Origin: Nevskiales bacterium
GTDB lineage: Bacteria; Pseudomonadota; Gammaproteobacteria; Nevskiales; Nevskiaceae
Direction: 5' to 3'
Assembly (NCBI GenBank): GCA_028698335.1
Contig: JAQVDP010000012.1
Span: forward strand, 1-64,000
Length of the DNA: 64,000 nt
Shown: positions 7,697-15,962 of the stretch, piece by piece
Layout: every line of letters starts with the position of its first letter
Numbering within the stretch: the first letter of the stretch is position 1
Program-made: the position numbers and the translations under genes
Notes under the pieces: model-generated
The model's database searches: none
Seen by the model: only the letters and a program-made list of their open reading frames with translations
What the model was told of the DNA's origin: nothing

Positions 7697-8524
7697 TTAC
7701 ACCACGCGCAGACGGGCCCGCGACAGCGTGGTGCCGGCGCCAGCCGCACGCGGCTGCCGGGAGCGCACCAGGTGGACGCGGCGATGGCGGTGGTACTGCG
7801 CCCGCACCCAGTCGAATGCCGGCCGCGCCTCCCACTTGCTCGTCAGCGGCGCCAGCGCGTCGCGATACTCGGGCTGCGAGAACACCGGGTGTTCGTCAGG
7901 GCAGATCAGCGGGGCAAAGCGCGCGGCCGCGGTCACGTCGGCGGCGCTGAGCCGGTCGCCGACCAGATAACGGCGCCCCTGCTCGGCGGCCCGGTCCAGT
8001 TCGCGCAACGCGCGCTCGACCAGCCGCTCGGAGTAGTGCAACGCCGCGGGCGTGATGCCGAGCCCGCGGCTGAAGATGCGCTTGAGCACCGGGAAGCCCA
8101 CCGTCAGCAGGCCGGCGTGCAGGGGCTTCGCATCCTGCGTCCACAGCCGCCGCACCAACTCGGGCTGTTCGAGCAGCGTCGCGTACATCAGGCGCACCAC
8201 GTGCGGGCCGGCCATGTCGAAGCGGGCCTCGGCCTGCATCACCGCCGCCCGCTCCGGCGCGTCGGCCGGGATCAGCTCGAAAGGCGCACGATGCACCTCC
8301 AGCCACTCGAGAATCCGCGTGCTGTCCTGCAGCGTCTCACCGTCAACCTCGAGGATCGGCACCGATGGCGCGAATCCGCCCGAGATCCTTCGATTTTGCG
8401 GAAGATGCAGAAAGGGGGTCAGCCGGACCTCGTGATAACGCAAACCGGCCGCATCGAGTAACCAGCGCACCTTCTCGCTCGACTGGGAAGCCGCGAAGGT
8501 GTAAAGCGTCATCGTCGTGTCCAT
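7697..8524 (-). CDS. Glutathione S-transferase-like protein
   Basis: 275 residues. A thioredoxin-fold N-terminal part (MTLYTFAASQSSEKVRWLLDAAGL, then APSVPILEVDGETLQDSTRILEWLE, the cis-Pro and Glu/Ser glutathione-binding segment) is followed by an all-helical domain ending ... YLVGDRLSAADVTAAARFAPL. Members conjugate or reduce with glutathione; the substrate is unknown. The tail of about 30 arginine-rich residues after residue 245 is unusual and may be a poorly conserved extension. The ATG at 8524 was chosen because GST homology starts immediately. The frame is open to 8572 but without a better start. Confidence 0.85.
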   Translation of the reverse strand: MDTTMTLYTFAASQSSEKVRWLLDAAGLRYHEVRLTPFLHLPQNRRISGGFAPSVPILEVDGETLQDSTRILEWLEVHRAPFELIPADAPERAAVMQAEARFDMAGPHVVRLMYATLLEQPELVRRLWTQDAKPLHAGLLTVGFPVLKRIFSRGLGITPAALHYSERLVERALRELDRAAEQGRRYLVGDRLSAADVTAAARFAPLICPDEHPVFSQPEYRDALAPLTSKWEARPAFDWVRAQYHRHRRVHLVRSRQPRAAGAGTTLSRARLRVV

Positions 8525-8658
8525 GGCCGCCTCCTGCCGTTCTGCACGATGCTTTTGACTGAAATATGTCAAGCAAGGACCGGACCATTCTGCGCCGTCC
8601 GCATGAACGTCGACTGACCCGCCGGCGACGCGTCGATGACAGTCGACGCGCCGGTCGC

Positions 8659-8688
8659 CCCGCCGACGGATCCACGCCCGTCGGCGGG
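8659..8688 (-). terminator. Strong hairpin after the sigma factor operon
   Basis: A perfect 11-bp stem (cccgccgacgg / ccgtcggcggg) with an 8-base loop lies 15 bases past the stop of the ECF41 sigma gene. It is not followed by a T-run on either strand, so it could work as a transcript end only with Rho, or as a stability element. Confidence 0.4.
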
Positions 8689-8702
8689 CCCTTTGGCAGG
8701 CG

Positions 8703-9587
8703 CTAAAGATGTCGCAGCTTCTCGGGATTGCGGACCACGTAGATCGCGACGATCCGCGCGTCGGCGTCGAACGCGAACGCGACCGTCTGGACGACGGAAC
8801 CGTCCGCGCGGCGCAGCACCCAACCCGGCAGGCCGTTGATCAGCGCGGGCTGCGCCTCTGCCACCTCCGGCGCGCGCTGCTTGCGCAGGAACCCGGAATA
8901 CGCCTTGCCGACCCGCTCGGCGCCGATGACCGGCCGCTGCGCCGCCGCGACGAGCCCGCCGCCGTCGGAGACGAAGCGCGCGTCGGCGGCCAGCATCTGC
9001 GTGAGCCGCTGCAGGTCGCCCTGCATCGCCGCCGCGGTGAACGCATCCATCAGCGCGTAGGCATGCTGCGGGGCGACCGAATGGCGCGGGCGCTCCGCGC
9101 GCAGGCGCGTCCGCGCACGGGAGGCCAGCTGGCGACAGGCGGCGGGCGTCGCCTCCAGGGTCCGGGCGATCTCGGCGAAATCCAGCTCGAACACGTCATG
9201 CAGCAGGAACGCCGCGCGCTCCAGCGGCGACAGCCGCTCCAGCGCCAGCATGAATGCCAGGCTCACCGCCTCGGCGCGTTCGTACGCCGGTTCCGGGCCG
9301 TCGTCGACCGCCTCGACCAGCGGCTCCGGCAGCCACGGCCCGACGTAGCGCTCGCGGCGGGCGCGCGCGGACTTGAGCCGGTCCAGGCACAGGTTGGTCA
9401 CCGTGCGCGACAGATACGCCGGCGCGCTGTCGGCCATCCCCGGCACCCGCTGCCAGCGCAGCCAGGCGTCCTGCACCACGTCGTCGGCTTCCGCGTGCGA
9501 ACCCAGCATGCGATAGGCCAGGCCGCGCAGGCGGCCGCGCTCGCGCTCGAACGCGGCCAGACGGCCCGACGGCAGGTCGCGACTCAC
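8703..9587 (-). CDS. ECF41-group RNA polymerase sigma factor (SigJ-like) with SnoaL-like tail
   Basis: 294 residues. Sigma region 2 (ERGRLRGLAYRMLGSHAEADDVVQDAWLRW, 17-45) and region 4 (LSPLERAAFLLHDVFELDFAEIA, 119-141) are joined by a linker with the WLPEP motif (85-89) that marks ECF41. A NTF2/SnoaL-like extension follows, with DGGG at 208-211 and NPEKL at 287-291. In ECF41 proteins the extension controls activity in place of an anti-sigma factor. Here the usual DGGGK reads DGGGL. The GTG start overlaps the AhpD-like gene stop by four bases. A longer open frame to 9959 only overlaps that gene. ECF41 genes are classically next to COE proteins, as here. Confidence 0.92.
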   Translation of the reverse strand: MSRDLPSGRLAAFERERGRLRGLAYRMLGSHAEADDVVQDAWLRWQRVPGMADSAPAYLSRTVTNLCLDRLKSARARRERYVGPWLPEPLVEAVDDGPEPAYERAEAVSLAFMLALERLSPLERAAFLLHDVFELDFAEIARTLEATPAACRQLASRARTRLRAERPRHSVAPQHAYALMDAFTAAAMQGDLQRLTQMLAADARFVSDGGGLVAAAQRPVIGAERVGKAYSGFLRKQRAPEVAEAQPALINGLPGWVLRRADGSVVQTVAFAFDADARIVAIYVVRNPEKLRHL

Positions 9588-10132
9588 GCCGGCGCTTCCA
9601 GCATCGGCACGATCTCGTCCCGGCCGACGCGGACCCGGCTGCAGGCGCGGCCGTGCCCGAGGGCGTATTTCATCGCCGGATAGGTTCCGGCGACGGCGAT
9701 CTGCAGCGCCAGCGACATCAGCGCACGACGCCCCCAGCGCCGTTCGATCTGGGCGCGCAGGGCGTCGGCTTCCGGATCGCGCGCGGAGACCGCGCGCGCA
9801 TACCGCCAGGTCAACGCGCAATCCTCGCCCATCGCCGCGATGTCGCCGGTCAGCATCGCGCGGATCAGCCCCGCCTCGACGCCGGCCTGCTCGGCGAGGG
9901 TGACGCTCAGTTGCACGCAGGGCCCGCAGTCCTGGGCAAGCATCGCCGCGATCTTGCACGCGTACAGCGGCCCCAGCGGCACGTCCTCGTTGTGGTGCGA
10001 CAGGGCCTGGACGCCGGCGAAGGCGCGGAACGCGGGGACGCTGGTATCGAGGATCTCGCGCATGTAGGTCGTGTCGTAGCCGGTGGCGCGCTCGAAGGCG
10101 GCGAGCCGGCGGCGGATCAGCATCTTGATCAT
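9584..10132 (-). CDS. AhpD/carboxymuconolactone decarboxylase-like protein (COE partner of ECF41)
   Basis: 182 residues with the alkylhydroperoxidase D-like redox motif Cys69-G-P-Cys72 in the context LAQDCGPCVQLSVTLAEQAG, and a C-terminal helix bundle. Proteins of this fold act as peroxidase partners or decarboxylases; the substrate is unknown. Its position directly before, and overlapping, an ECF41 sigma gene is the standard arrangement in which the sigma factor is thought to control the COE gene. It follows a small membrane protein gene by 19 bases, so all three are probably one transcript. Confidence 0.87.
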   Translation of the reverse strand: MIKMLIRRRLAAFERATGYDTTYMREILDTSVPAFRAFAGVQALSHHNEDVPLGPLYACKIAAMLAQDCGPCVQLSVTLAEQAGVEAGLIRAMLTGDIAAMGEDCALTWRYARAVSARDPEADALRAQIERRWGRRALMSLALQIAVAGTYPAMKYALGHGRACSRVRVGRDEIVPMLEAPA

Positions 10133-10151
10133 GATTGGATTCCCGGATCGT

Positions 10152-10553
10152 TCAGTATGCCGCGCGTTGCGGCGATGGCGGCTCCGACGCGGCGGGCCGG
10201 CTCAGCCACAGCGCCAGCACCGGCACCATGACCACCGCCGGCAGGTCGGCGATCAGATGCGCGGGGCTCGCCCGCCCCGCAACGGCGTCCCACAGATGCA
10301 CGAGCGCGTGCCCGGACAGAAACCAGGCGCCGGCCATCGCCGCCGGCCACGCGTCGGGTCGGCGACACGCCCACGCCAGGGCGGCGCCGGCGACGCCATA
10401 GGCACAGCCGATGTCGCGAACGAAATGGGCGTTGAAGGGGCCGGTCGCGGACACCCCCGGCATCAGCGCATACCAGGCCGCCGGCGCGAGCAGCATCGCC
10501 AGCGCGTTGGCGATCAGTCCGGCGGCCACGGCCGCCATCAGCAAACGTCGCAT
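10152..10553 (-). CDS. Small four-helix membrane protein, first gene of the ECF41 operon
   Basis: 133 residues with four hydrophobic segments: MRRLLMAAVAAGLIANALAML, a segment around DIGCAYGVAGAALAWAC, AAMAGAWFLSGHALVHLWDAV and DLPAVVMVPVLALWL. The layout (a PGV turn after the first helix and a histidine pair in the third) resembles small DUF4345/DoxX-like membrane proteins, but I cannot name the family. The ATG at 10553 is preceded by a purine-rich GAGAGAT stretch. The frame extends to 10613 without membrane-protein character. It is likely co-transcribed with the AhpD-like and sigma genes. Confidence 0.7.
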   Translation of the reverse strand: MRRLLMAAVAAGLIANALAMLLAPAAWYALMPGVSATGPFNAHFVRDIGCAYGVAGAALAWACRRPDAWPAAMAGAWFLSGHALVHLWDAVAGRASPAHLIADLPAVVMVPVLALWLSRPAASEPPSPQRAAY

Positions 10554-10688
10554 CGATCTCTCCAGATGAGTGGGCTCCCCCTCCAGACGAGATGCGCGAC
10601 CGCGATGTGACATGGCGGCGACTGGCGGCGATTGACGCCGTCGCCGTCATCGCCGCAGGCTTGTGCGCAGGCCCCGGGAGTCACGGAC

Positions 10689-11108
10689 GTGAAGCACTAT
10701 CGCAAGGAACTGTGGTTCGAGACGCCGACACGCACGGCGTTCGTCAACATCACACCGGACGTCGAGCGTGCGCTGGCCGATAGCGGCGTACGCGAGGGCC
10801 TGTGCCTGGTCAACGCGATGCATATCTCGGCCAGCGTCTTCGTCAACGACGACGAACGCGGCCTGCACCAGGACTTCACCGGCTGGCTCGAAGGGCTGGC
10901 GCCGCACGAACCGGTCCGGCAGTGGCGCCACAACGACACCGGCGAGGACAATGCCGACAGCCACCTGAAGCGCCAGATCATGGGCCGCGAGGTCGTCGTC
11001 GCGATCACCGCCGGCGCGCTCGATTTCGGCCCCTGGGAACAGATCTTCTACGGCGAGTTCGACGGACGGCGGCGCAAGCGGGTGCTGGTCAAAATCATCG
11101 GCGAGTGA
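10689..11108 (+). CDS. yjbQ: YjbQ/UPF0047 family protein
   Basis: 139 residues, the family's usual size, matching YjbQ across its length: [20 protein letters not shown], then [18 protein letters not shown], and the C-terminal [21 protein letters not shown] with the [13 protein letters not shown] end. YjbQ has been reported to have weak thiamine phosphate synthase activity; its main role is unsettled. I chose the GTG at 10689, preceded by GGGAG, because the family begins at this lysine-histidine-tyrosine strand. A TTG at 10632 would add 19 low-complexity residues. Confidence 0.88.
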   Translation: MKHYRKELWFETPTRTAFVNITPDVERALADSGVREGLCLVNAMHISASVFVNDDERGLHQDFTGWLEGLAPHEPVRQWRHNDTGEDNADSHLKRQIMGREVVVAITAGALDFGPWEQIFYGEFDGRRRKRVLVKIIGE

Positions 11109-11129
11109 GCCGCCCCGGCGAAGCCGCGT

Positions 11130-11723
11130 TCAGAAAGCGGAATTCGGCTCGCGCAGGAAGGCGGTCTCCTCGGGCGTCGACGTGCGGCCGAGGATCGCGT
11201 TGCGGTGCGGGAAGCGGCCGAAACGCTCGATGATGCGTGCGTGCGCTCGGGCGAAACCGACGTAGCCGTCGAACAGCTCGCGCTCGCCGGCGGGCACCGC
11301 GGCGGCCAGCGCTTCCATCAGCGCGACACAGCGATGCTGGTCCTCGAGCGCCTCCGAATGCTCCAGCGGCAGGTAGAAGAACACCCGCTGGATCGGGGGC
11401 AGCTCCCGGTCCTGCCCGCTGGCCAGGCCCTCCACGCACCAGCGGCGCGCCATCGGGTCGTCGGCGAAGGCACGCGGATCGTCGCGGTACATGTTGCGCG
11501 AGAACTGGTCGATCACCAGGATCAGCGCCAGCCGCCCGGTCGCGGTCCGCCCCCACTCGGAATGCCCCCCGCCGCGCACCTGTGCATGCAGGGACCCGAA
11601 GCGCTCGCGGATGGTGGCGTCGGTGGCTGCGTTCTTGCCCCACCACAGGCCGGACTGCGCCCGCGCAATCGCATCGGCATCGGTCGCCGTCCCGAACCAG
11701 AACTCCAGGACTGCCTGCATCAT
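11130..11723 (-). CDS. DUF924 family protein
   Basis: 197 residues starting MMQAVLEFWFGTA, with the family's VLEFWF opening, WWGKNAATDATIRERFG, the LALILVIDQFSRNMYR core and the ending FPHRNAILGRTSTPEE. The fold is an all-helical TPR-like one and the function is unknown. The frame is open upstream to 11894, but the serine-rich residues there are an artefact of another gene. Last gene of a minus-strand run DUF938 - ychJ - DUF924 with short gaps (13 and 49 bases). Confidence 0.9.
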   Translation of the reverse strand: MMQAVLEFWFGTATDADAIARAQSGLWWGKNAATDATIRERFGSLHAQVRGGGHSEWGRTATGRLALILVIDQFSRNMYRDDPRAFADDPMARRWCVEGLASGQDRELPPIQRVFFYLPLEHSEALEDQHRCVALMEALAAAVPAGERELFDGYVGFARAHARIIERFGRFPHRNAILGRTSTPEETAFLREPNSAF

Positions 11724-11772
11724 CCGGCTTTCCCCGCTGCGGCGCCCCGCCAGGGCGCCGTTGCTTGCCGAT

Positions 11773-12195
11773 TCAGGACTTGAAGGTCCCGTCGACGTAG
11801 AACCACATCCCGCGCTCGTGGACGAACTGGCTGACTTCGTGCAGCCGCACGGCCTTGCCGCCGCCCACGCGGTAGCGGGCGATGAACTCGACACTGGCGT
11901 GCTCCGGGTCGTCCTGCCTGACCTCGACGATGCGCAGCCCCAGCCACTTGGTGCTGCCGTCCCCCAGGTCCAGCGCGGCCTGGTGCGGTCGGGTGCTGCG
12001 ATGCCAGGTCGCCAGCAGGTACAGGGTCAGCCGCTTGACGTAGGCGCTGTAGCGCGAACGCATCAGCACCTCCGGCGTCGCCGCGATCCGCCCCTGGTGC
12101 AGCGGCCCGCAGCACTGCGCATAACTCAGCCCGGAACCGCAGGGGCAGGATTCGACCGACGCTGCCGCGGCCTTGACGACGTGTTGCTTTGCCAT
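11773..12195 (-). CDS. ychJ: YchJ family protein with SEC-C metal-binding motif
   Basis: 140 residues. The N-terminal SEC-C motif has Cys17-x-Cys19 and Cys28-Cys29 (CPCGSGLSYAQCCGPLH), which binds zinc in SecA and related proteins. The NTF2-like YchJ domain follows, with MRSRYSAYVKRLTLYLLATWH and ends VHERGMWFYVDGTF. The function is not established. Lies between the DUF938 methyltransferase and DUF924 genes on the same strand. Confidence 0.92.
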   Translation of the reverse strand: MAKQHVVKAAAASVESCPCGSGLSYAQCCGPLHQGRIAATPEVLMRSRYSAYVKRLTLYLLATWHRSTRPHQAALDLGDGSTKWLGLRIVEVRQDDPEHASVEFIARYRVGGGKAVRLHEVSQFVHERGMWFYVDGTFKS

Positions 12196-12208
12196 ATGGA
12201 TAGAGAGA

Positions 12209-12826
12209 TCAATCCTGGAGCTGCCAGATCAGGCAGCGATTATTGGCCGGCATCGCCCGATCTTCCAGCAGGCGCAGGCCGGCCGCCTGCGCCAGGCGGT
12301 CGACCGCCTCGAAGTCCCGGATGCCGCGCCGCGGATCGTCGCCGCGCAGGCGCGCGTCGAACGCCGCATTGCTTTCGCTGGTGAAGCGGCCGCCGTAGTT
12401 GAACGGACCGTAGATCACCACACGCGCACCCGGCGCCAGCACCGCCGGCAGACCGGCGAACAGGCGCTCCACCTCGGACCAGCCCATGATGTGCAGGGTA
12501 TTGGCGGTGAACACCGCGTCGAAGCGGCGCTCCGGCCACGGGCCGACGCCGACGTCCAGCTCGACCGGCGCGGGGGTGTTCGGCAACGCGGCATCGTCCA
12601 GCCACTGGCGGATGCCGTCGAGATTCTCGGCGCGGTCGGAACACTGCCACTGCAATTGCGGCAATGCGCGAGCGAAGAACACCGCGTGCTGCCCGGTGCC
12701 ACTGCCGATCTCGAGCACGCTGCGGCTCGCATGCAGATGCAGGCGCAGCACATCGAGGATCGGCTCGCGATTGCGCTCGGTCGCCGGCGCGTGGGGTTTG
12801 TCGGTCATGCGCGCATGAAAGCGCAT
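12209..12826 (-). CDS. DUF938 family SAM-dependent methyltransferase
   Basis: About 205 residues with a class I methyltransferase fold. The nucleotide-binding loop is VLEIGSGTGQHAVFFA and the acidic strand is ELDVGVGPWPERRFDAVFTANTLHIMGW. The family opening PATERNREPILDVLRLHL is present. The methyl acceptor is unknown. Two starts are possible. The ATG at 12826 has an AGGGGA ribosome site eight bases upstream and is used here; the ATG at 12808 matches the typical family start MTDKPHAPA. First gene of the DUF938 - ychJ - DUF924 run. Confidence 0.88.
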   Translation of the reverse strand: MRFHARMTDKPHAPATERNREPILDVLRLHLHASRSVLEIGSGTGQHAVFFARALPQLQWQCSDRAENLDGIRQWLDDAALPNTPAPVELDVGVGPWPERRFDAVFTANTLHIMGWSEVERLFAGLPAVLAPGARVVIYGPFNYGGRFTSESNAAFDARLRGDDPRRGIRDFEAVDRLAQAAGLRLLEDRAMPANNRCLIWQLQD

Positions 12827-12886
12827 CAAGACGTCCCCTGTCCACGTCCGGCACACCGCCCACGGGCAACATTTTGAAATCTTCGC

Positions 12887-12898
12887 TGACCTAGGTCA
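12887..12898. promoter_or_regulatory. Perfect 12-bp palindrome between DUF938 and ubiM genes
   Basis: TGACCTAGGTCA is fully self-complementary and stands alone in the divergent intergenic region, about 60 bases upstream of the DUF938 gene and 210 bases upstream of ubiM. The half-sites TGAC-N4-GTCA have the spacing of Crp/Fnr/Dnr-type boxes, though the outermost bases differ from the TTGAT or TTGAC consensus. The regulator is unknown. Confidence 0.4.
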
Positions 12899-13108
12899 TG
12901 TCCCGCGCAGCCGGCGACGCGCAGCATAGCTTCAAGCCTGTCGCTGGCCCCGTTGGTGGTTCACCTCGGAGTCGCATCTCCCCCCGCACGCCGCGGTGGA
13001 TCGGGGCCAGCGCAGTGCCTATTCCCGAAGCCGCCAAGCCCCTCGGCGGGCCGCACCGATCGCCATCGGACCCCGGAACCCGCCGTCGGCGTCAGTCCCG
13101 GAGCCTGC

Positions 13109-14380
13109 ATGAACGCCGCATCCGCGTTGTCCCACGACCTGATCATTGTCGGCGCCGGTCCGGCCGGCCTCAGTTTCGCGCGTTCGCTGGCCGATACGGG
13201 CTTGCGCATCGCCATCGTCGAACGCCTGTCGCGCGCCGAACTCGCCGACCCTCCGTTCGACGGCCGCGAGATCGCCCTGACCCATCCCTCGGTCGAGCTG
13301 CTCCAGGCGCTCGACATCTGGCCGCGCATCGATCCCGATGCCATCGCGCCATTGCGCGACGCCGAGGTCCGCAACGGCCGTTCGCAGCGCTCGATCTTCT
13401 TCGACCACCGCGACAGCCACCGCGAGCAGCTCGGCTATCTGGTTCCGAATCATCTGATCCGCCGCGCGGCCTGGGCGTCGGCGGTCGACGCCAACGCGGC
13501 CGAAGTGATCACCGACGCCAGGGTCACCGCGGTGGACAGCGACGAGCACTCCGCGCAGGTGACGCTGGAGGACGGCCGCGTGCTGCGGGCGGCGCTGATC
13601 GTGGCGGCGGACAGCCGCTTCTCCGAAACCCGGCGCGCGATGGGCATCGCCGCCCGCATGCAGGATTTCGGCAAGACGATGCTGGTCTGCCGCATGCGAC
13701 ACGAGCGACCGCACCAGCAGGTCGCCCGGGAGTGGTTCGATTACGGCGCGACGCTGGCGCTGCTGCCGCTCAACGGCGACGTCTCGTCGGTGGTGCTGAC
13801 CCAGCCGCACCGCGACATCGCGCCACTGACGGAGATGGACGCCGACGCATTCGCGCGGCAGATCGAATCGCGCCTCGACGGTCACCTCGGCCGGATGGAG
13901 CTGATCAGCACGCGCCACGCCTATCCGCTGGTCGCGGTCTACGCCGACCGCTTCTACGGCCGCCGCTACGCGCTGATCGGCGACGCCGCGGTCGGCATGC
14001 ATCCGGTGACGGCGCACGGCTTCAACTTCGGGCTCAGCGGGCAGGCCCTGCTGTCCCGCGAGATCCGCCGCGCGGTCGAGCGCGGCAGCGACATCGGCCT
14101 GGCGACCGGGCTGGCGCGCTACGCATCCGCGCACCGCCGCGCCACGGCGCCGCTGTATACCGCGACCAACGCGATCGTGCGCCTCTACACCGATGACCGC
14201 CTGCCGGCGCGGATCGCCCGTGATGCCGCATTGCGCGTCGGCCATCGGCTCGCGCCGTTCCGCCAGGCGGTGATCCATACGCTGACCGCCGAAGGCGCCA
14301 ACGATCCGCTGGCCGCGGCCGGCGCGGCGCTGCGTGCCGGCCGCAGCATGCTGCCCCGGCTCGGCCCCGGGCGCGGCTGA
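13109..14380 (+). CDS. ubiM: 5-demethoxyubiquinol-8 5-hydroxylase UbiM (UbiH/COQ6 family FAD monooxygenase)
   Basis: 423 residues. The FAD-binding start is DLIIVGAGPAGLSFARSLA (10-28), with the second dinucleotide motif near RYALIGDAAVGMHPVTAHGFN. Segments FDGREIALTHPSVELLQ, LGYLVPNHLIRRA and FGKTMLVCRM are those of the UbiM branch and not of UbiH, UbiI or UbiF. UbiM hydroxylates the ubiquinone ring with O2, with broader regioselectivity than its paralogues. No other ubiquinone gene is nearby, which is usual for ubiM. The ATG at 13109 follows GGAGCC. Longer open frames upstream are not protein-like. It converges on the MAPEG gene. Confidence 0.85.
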   Translation: MNAASALSHDLIIVGAGPAGLSFARSLADTGLRIAIVERLSRAELADPPFDGREIALTHPSVELLQALDIWPRIDPDAIAPLRDAEVRNGRSQRSIFFDHRDSHREQLGYLVPNHLIRRAAWASAVDANAAEVITDARVTAVDSDEHSAQVTLEDGRVLRAALIVAADSRFSETRRAMGIAARMQDFGKTMLVCRMRHERPHQQVAREWFDYGATLALLPLNGDVSSVVLTQPHRDIAPLTEMDADAFARQIESRLDGHLGRMELISTRHAYPLVAVYADRFYGRRYALIGDAAVGMHPVTAHGFNFGLSGQALLSREIRRAVERGSDIGLATGLARYASAHRRATAPLYTATNAIVRLYTDDRLPARIARDAALRVGHRLAPFRQAVIHTLTAEGANDPLAAAGAALRAGRSMLPRLGPGRG

Positions 14381-14383
14381 GAC

Positions 14384-14770
14384 TCAGGCCAGCCCCCGCA
14401 CCCCCTGCCAGATCGTCAGCAGCGCGCCGACCAGCAGCAGGATGAAGGTCAGCAGGGTGCCGTAGAAGCGGCCGAACTTCCATTTGTCGGTGAAGCTCAG
14501 GGCCACGCCGTGCAGCACGCGCGCGACCAGCAGCGTCGCGCCCAGCAGATGCAGCACCCAGGCGCGCATGCCGCCGAGTTCGAGCATGCCGATCATCAGC
14601 AGGATCAGGGGCACGTATTCGGCGAAGTTGGCGTGGCCGCGGATGCGCCGCAGCAGATGCGGGTCGCCGCCGTCGCCGAGGCTGACCTTGTCGCGCTTCT
14701 GGATCACCCGCGCGCTGAGCACGAGAAACCACAGCGCCAGCAAGCCGGCGTACAAGGGTGTGATGGTCAT
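14384..14770 (-). CDS. MAPEG family membrane protein
   Basis: 128 residues with four membrane helices: TPLYAGLLALWFLVLSARVI, a segment around FAEYVPLILLMIGMLELGG, WVLHLLGATLLVARVLHGVAL and FYGTLLTFILLLVGALLTI. The signature arginine-rich loop RRIRGHANFAEYVP is the glutathione-binding site of microsomal glutathione transferase-like MAPEG proteins. In bacteria the family probably handles glutathione conjugation of lipophilic or peroxide substrates. Stops three bases from ubiM, convergently. Confidence 0.9.
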   Translation of the reverse strand: MTITPLYAGLLALWFLVLSARVIQKRDKVSLGDGGDPHLLRRIRGHANFAEYVPLILLMIGMLELGGMRAWVLHLLGATLLVARVLHGVALSFTDKWKFGRFYGTLLTFILLLVGALLTIWQGVRGLA

Positions 14771-14848
14771 GGTGAAGCCCCCCGGATTCGATTGAGGGCG
14801 CCAGTGTAAGCGCTGGCCACCGCAATCGAGCGCAGCTGCCGCCGACGC

Positions 14849-15754
14849 TCAGGCGCGCGCGGCGTTGTCGGCGATCAGCTCGGCCCAGCGCGGCATCAAC
14901 GGCAGGGCGAAGTCGTGCCCCATTCCCGGGATCAGCTCCAGGCGCGCGCCGCGGATCAGTTCGGCGCTGCGACGCCCGCAGGCCGGCCGCAGCAGCGGAT
15001 CCTCGAGTCCGTGGATCACCTGCGTCGGCACCGCGATCCCCGGAAGCAGGTCCTCGAAGCTGCCGGTGGAGACGATGCCATGGGTCTGGCGCAGCACGCC
15101 GCGCGGCCGGAACGCGCGGTCGAAGGTCCGGCCCGCCAGCTCGCGGCGGTACTCGATCGGGGTCGGAAACGCCGGGCTGCCGACCCGTGTCAGCATCGCC
15201 GTGGACCGCCGGACGAAATCGTCGCGCGTCTTCGGCCGCGGGCCGAGTCCGGCCATGCGCCACAGCACGTCGAAGCGCGCCGCCGGCAGCTTCGGGTGAT
15301 TGGTGGTCGACATGATCGAGGTCAGGCTGCGCACCCGCCGCGGGTACCGGGCGGCCACGATCTGGGCAATCATGCCCCCCATCGAAGCACCGACCAGATG
15401 GGCCTTGCCGATATCCAGGGCGCTGAGCAGCCCCACCGTGTCATCGGCCATCTCGTGCAGGGTGTAGTTGGCCTCGGCGCGCAGGCCCAGACGGGTACGC
15501 AACCAGTCGCGCGGGATGTGGACGGCGACACCGCGGTCGGCGTCGGCGGAAAGTCCCGCATCGCGGTTGTCGAAGCGGATCACCCGGAACCCCCGCTCGA
15601 CCAGACGCGCGCACAGCGCATCCGGCCAATGGATCAGCTGTCCGCCCAGACCCATGACCAGCAGCAGCGGCTCGGCCGACAGCGCCCCGGCCTGTTCGAA
15701 GGCCAGATCCAGTCCGTTGACGCGGGCAACCCCGGCGCTCCAGCACAGTTCCAT
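14849..15754 (-). CDS. Alpha/beta-fold hydrolase
   Basis: 301 residues. The nucleophile elbow is VGASMGGMIAQ (Ser124). The oxyanion region is LLVMGLGGQLIHWP and the RFDNRDAGLS strand-turn is typical of the esterase/haloperoxidase-like branch. The acid is probably in HGLEDPLLRP and the histidine in PGMGHDFAL. Substrate unknown; cytoplasmic, with no signal peptide. The ATG at 15754 was chosen because an upstream extension to 15970 has no homology character and covers the intergenic region with the dioxygenase gene. Confidence 0.88.
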   Translation of the reverse strand: MELCWSAGVARVNGLDLAFEQAGALSAEPLLLVMGLGGQLIHWPDALCARLVERGFRVIRFDNRDAGLSADADRGVAVHIPRDWLRTRLGLRAEANYTLHEMADDTVGLLSALDIGKAHLVGASMGGMIAQIVAARYPRRVRSLTSIMSTTNHPKLPAARFDVLWRMAGLGPRPKTRDDFVRRSTAMLTRVGSPAFPTPIEYRRELAGRTFDRAFRPRGVLRQTHGIVSTGSFEDLLPGIAVPTQVIHGLEDPLLRPACGRRSAELIRGARLELIPGMGHDFALPLMPRWAELIADNAARA

Positions 15755-15962
15755 GACAGTCCGGTGACATTTGAGTGACGATTGGATGAATCCTGCATGA
15801 AGTCGTCCGTCCGGCGCTATCGCAAAACCGGCCGATCCGCCGCCGAGGCGACAAACGGACACCGACGCTGCATGATCGGACGCCATCGCCAACCGTCCCG
15901 CCGCGGCCGGGCCGGCATCCCGATCATGGCGCCGGTACGCAAGCCGCAGTCGCAGGAGCCCC

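Noticed and set aside
8659-8688. Confident Rho-independent terminator
   Set aside because: The stem is strong but no T-run follows on either strand, so it is listed only with low confidence.
13109-14380. Call as UbiH or UbiF
   Set aside because: Segments such as the LGYLVPNHLIRRA and FGKTMLVCRM stretches fit the UbiM branch better.
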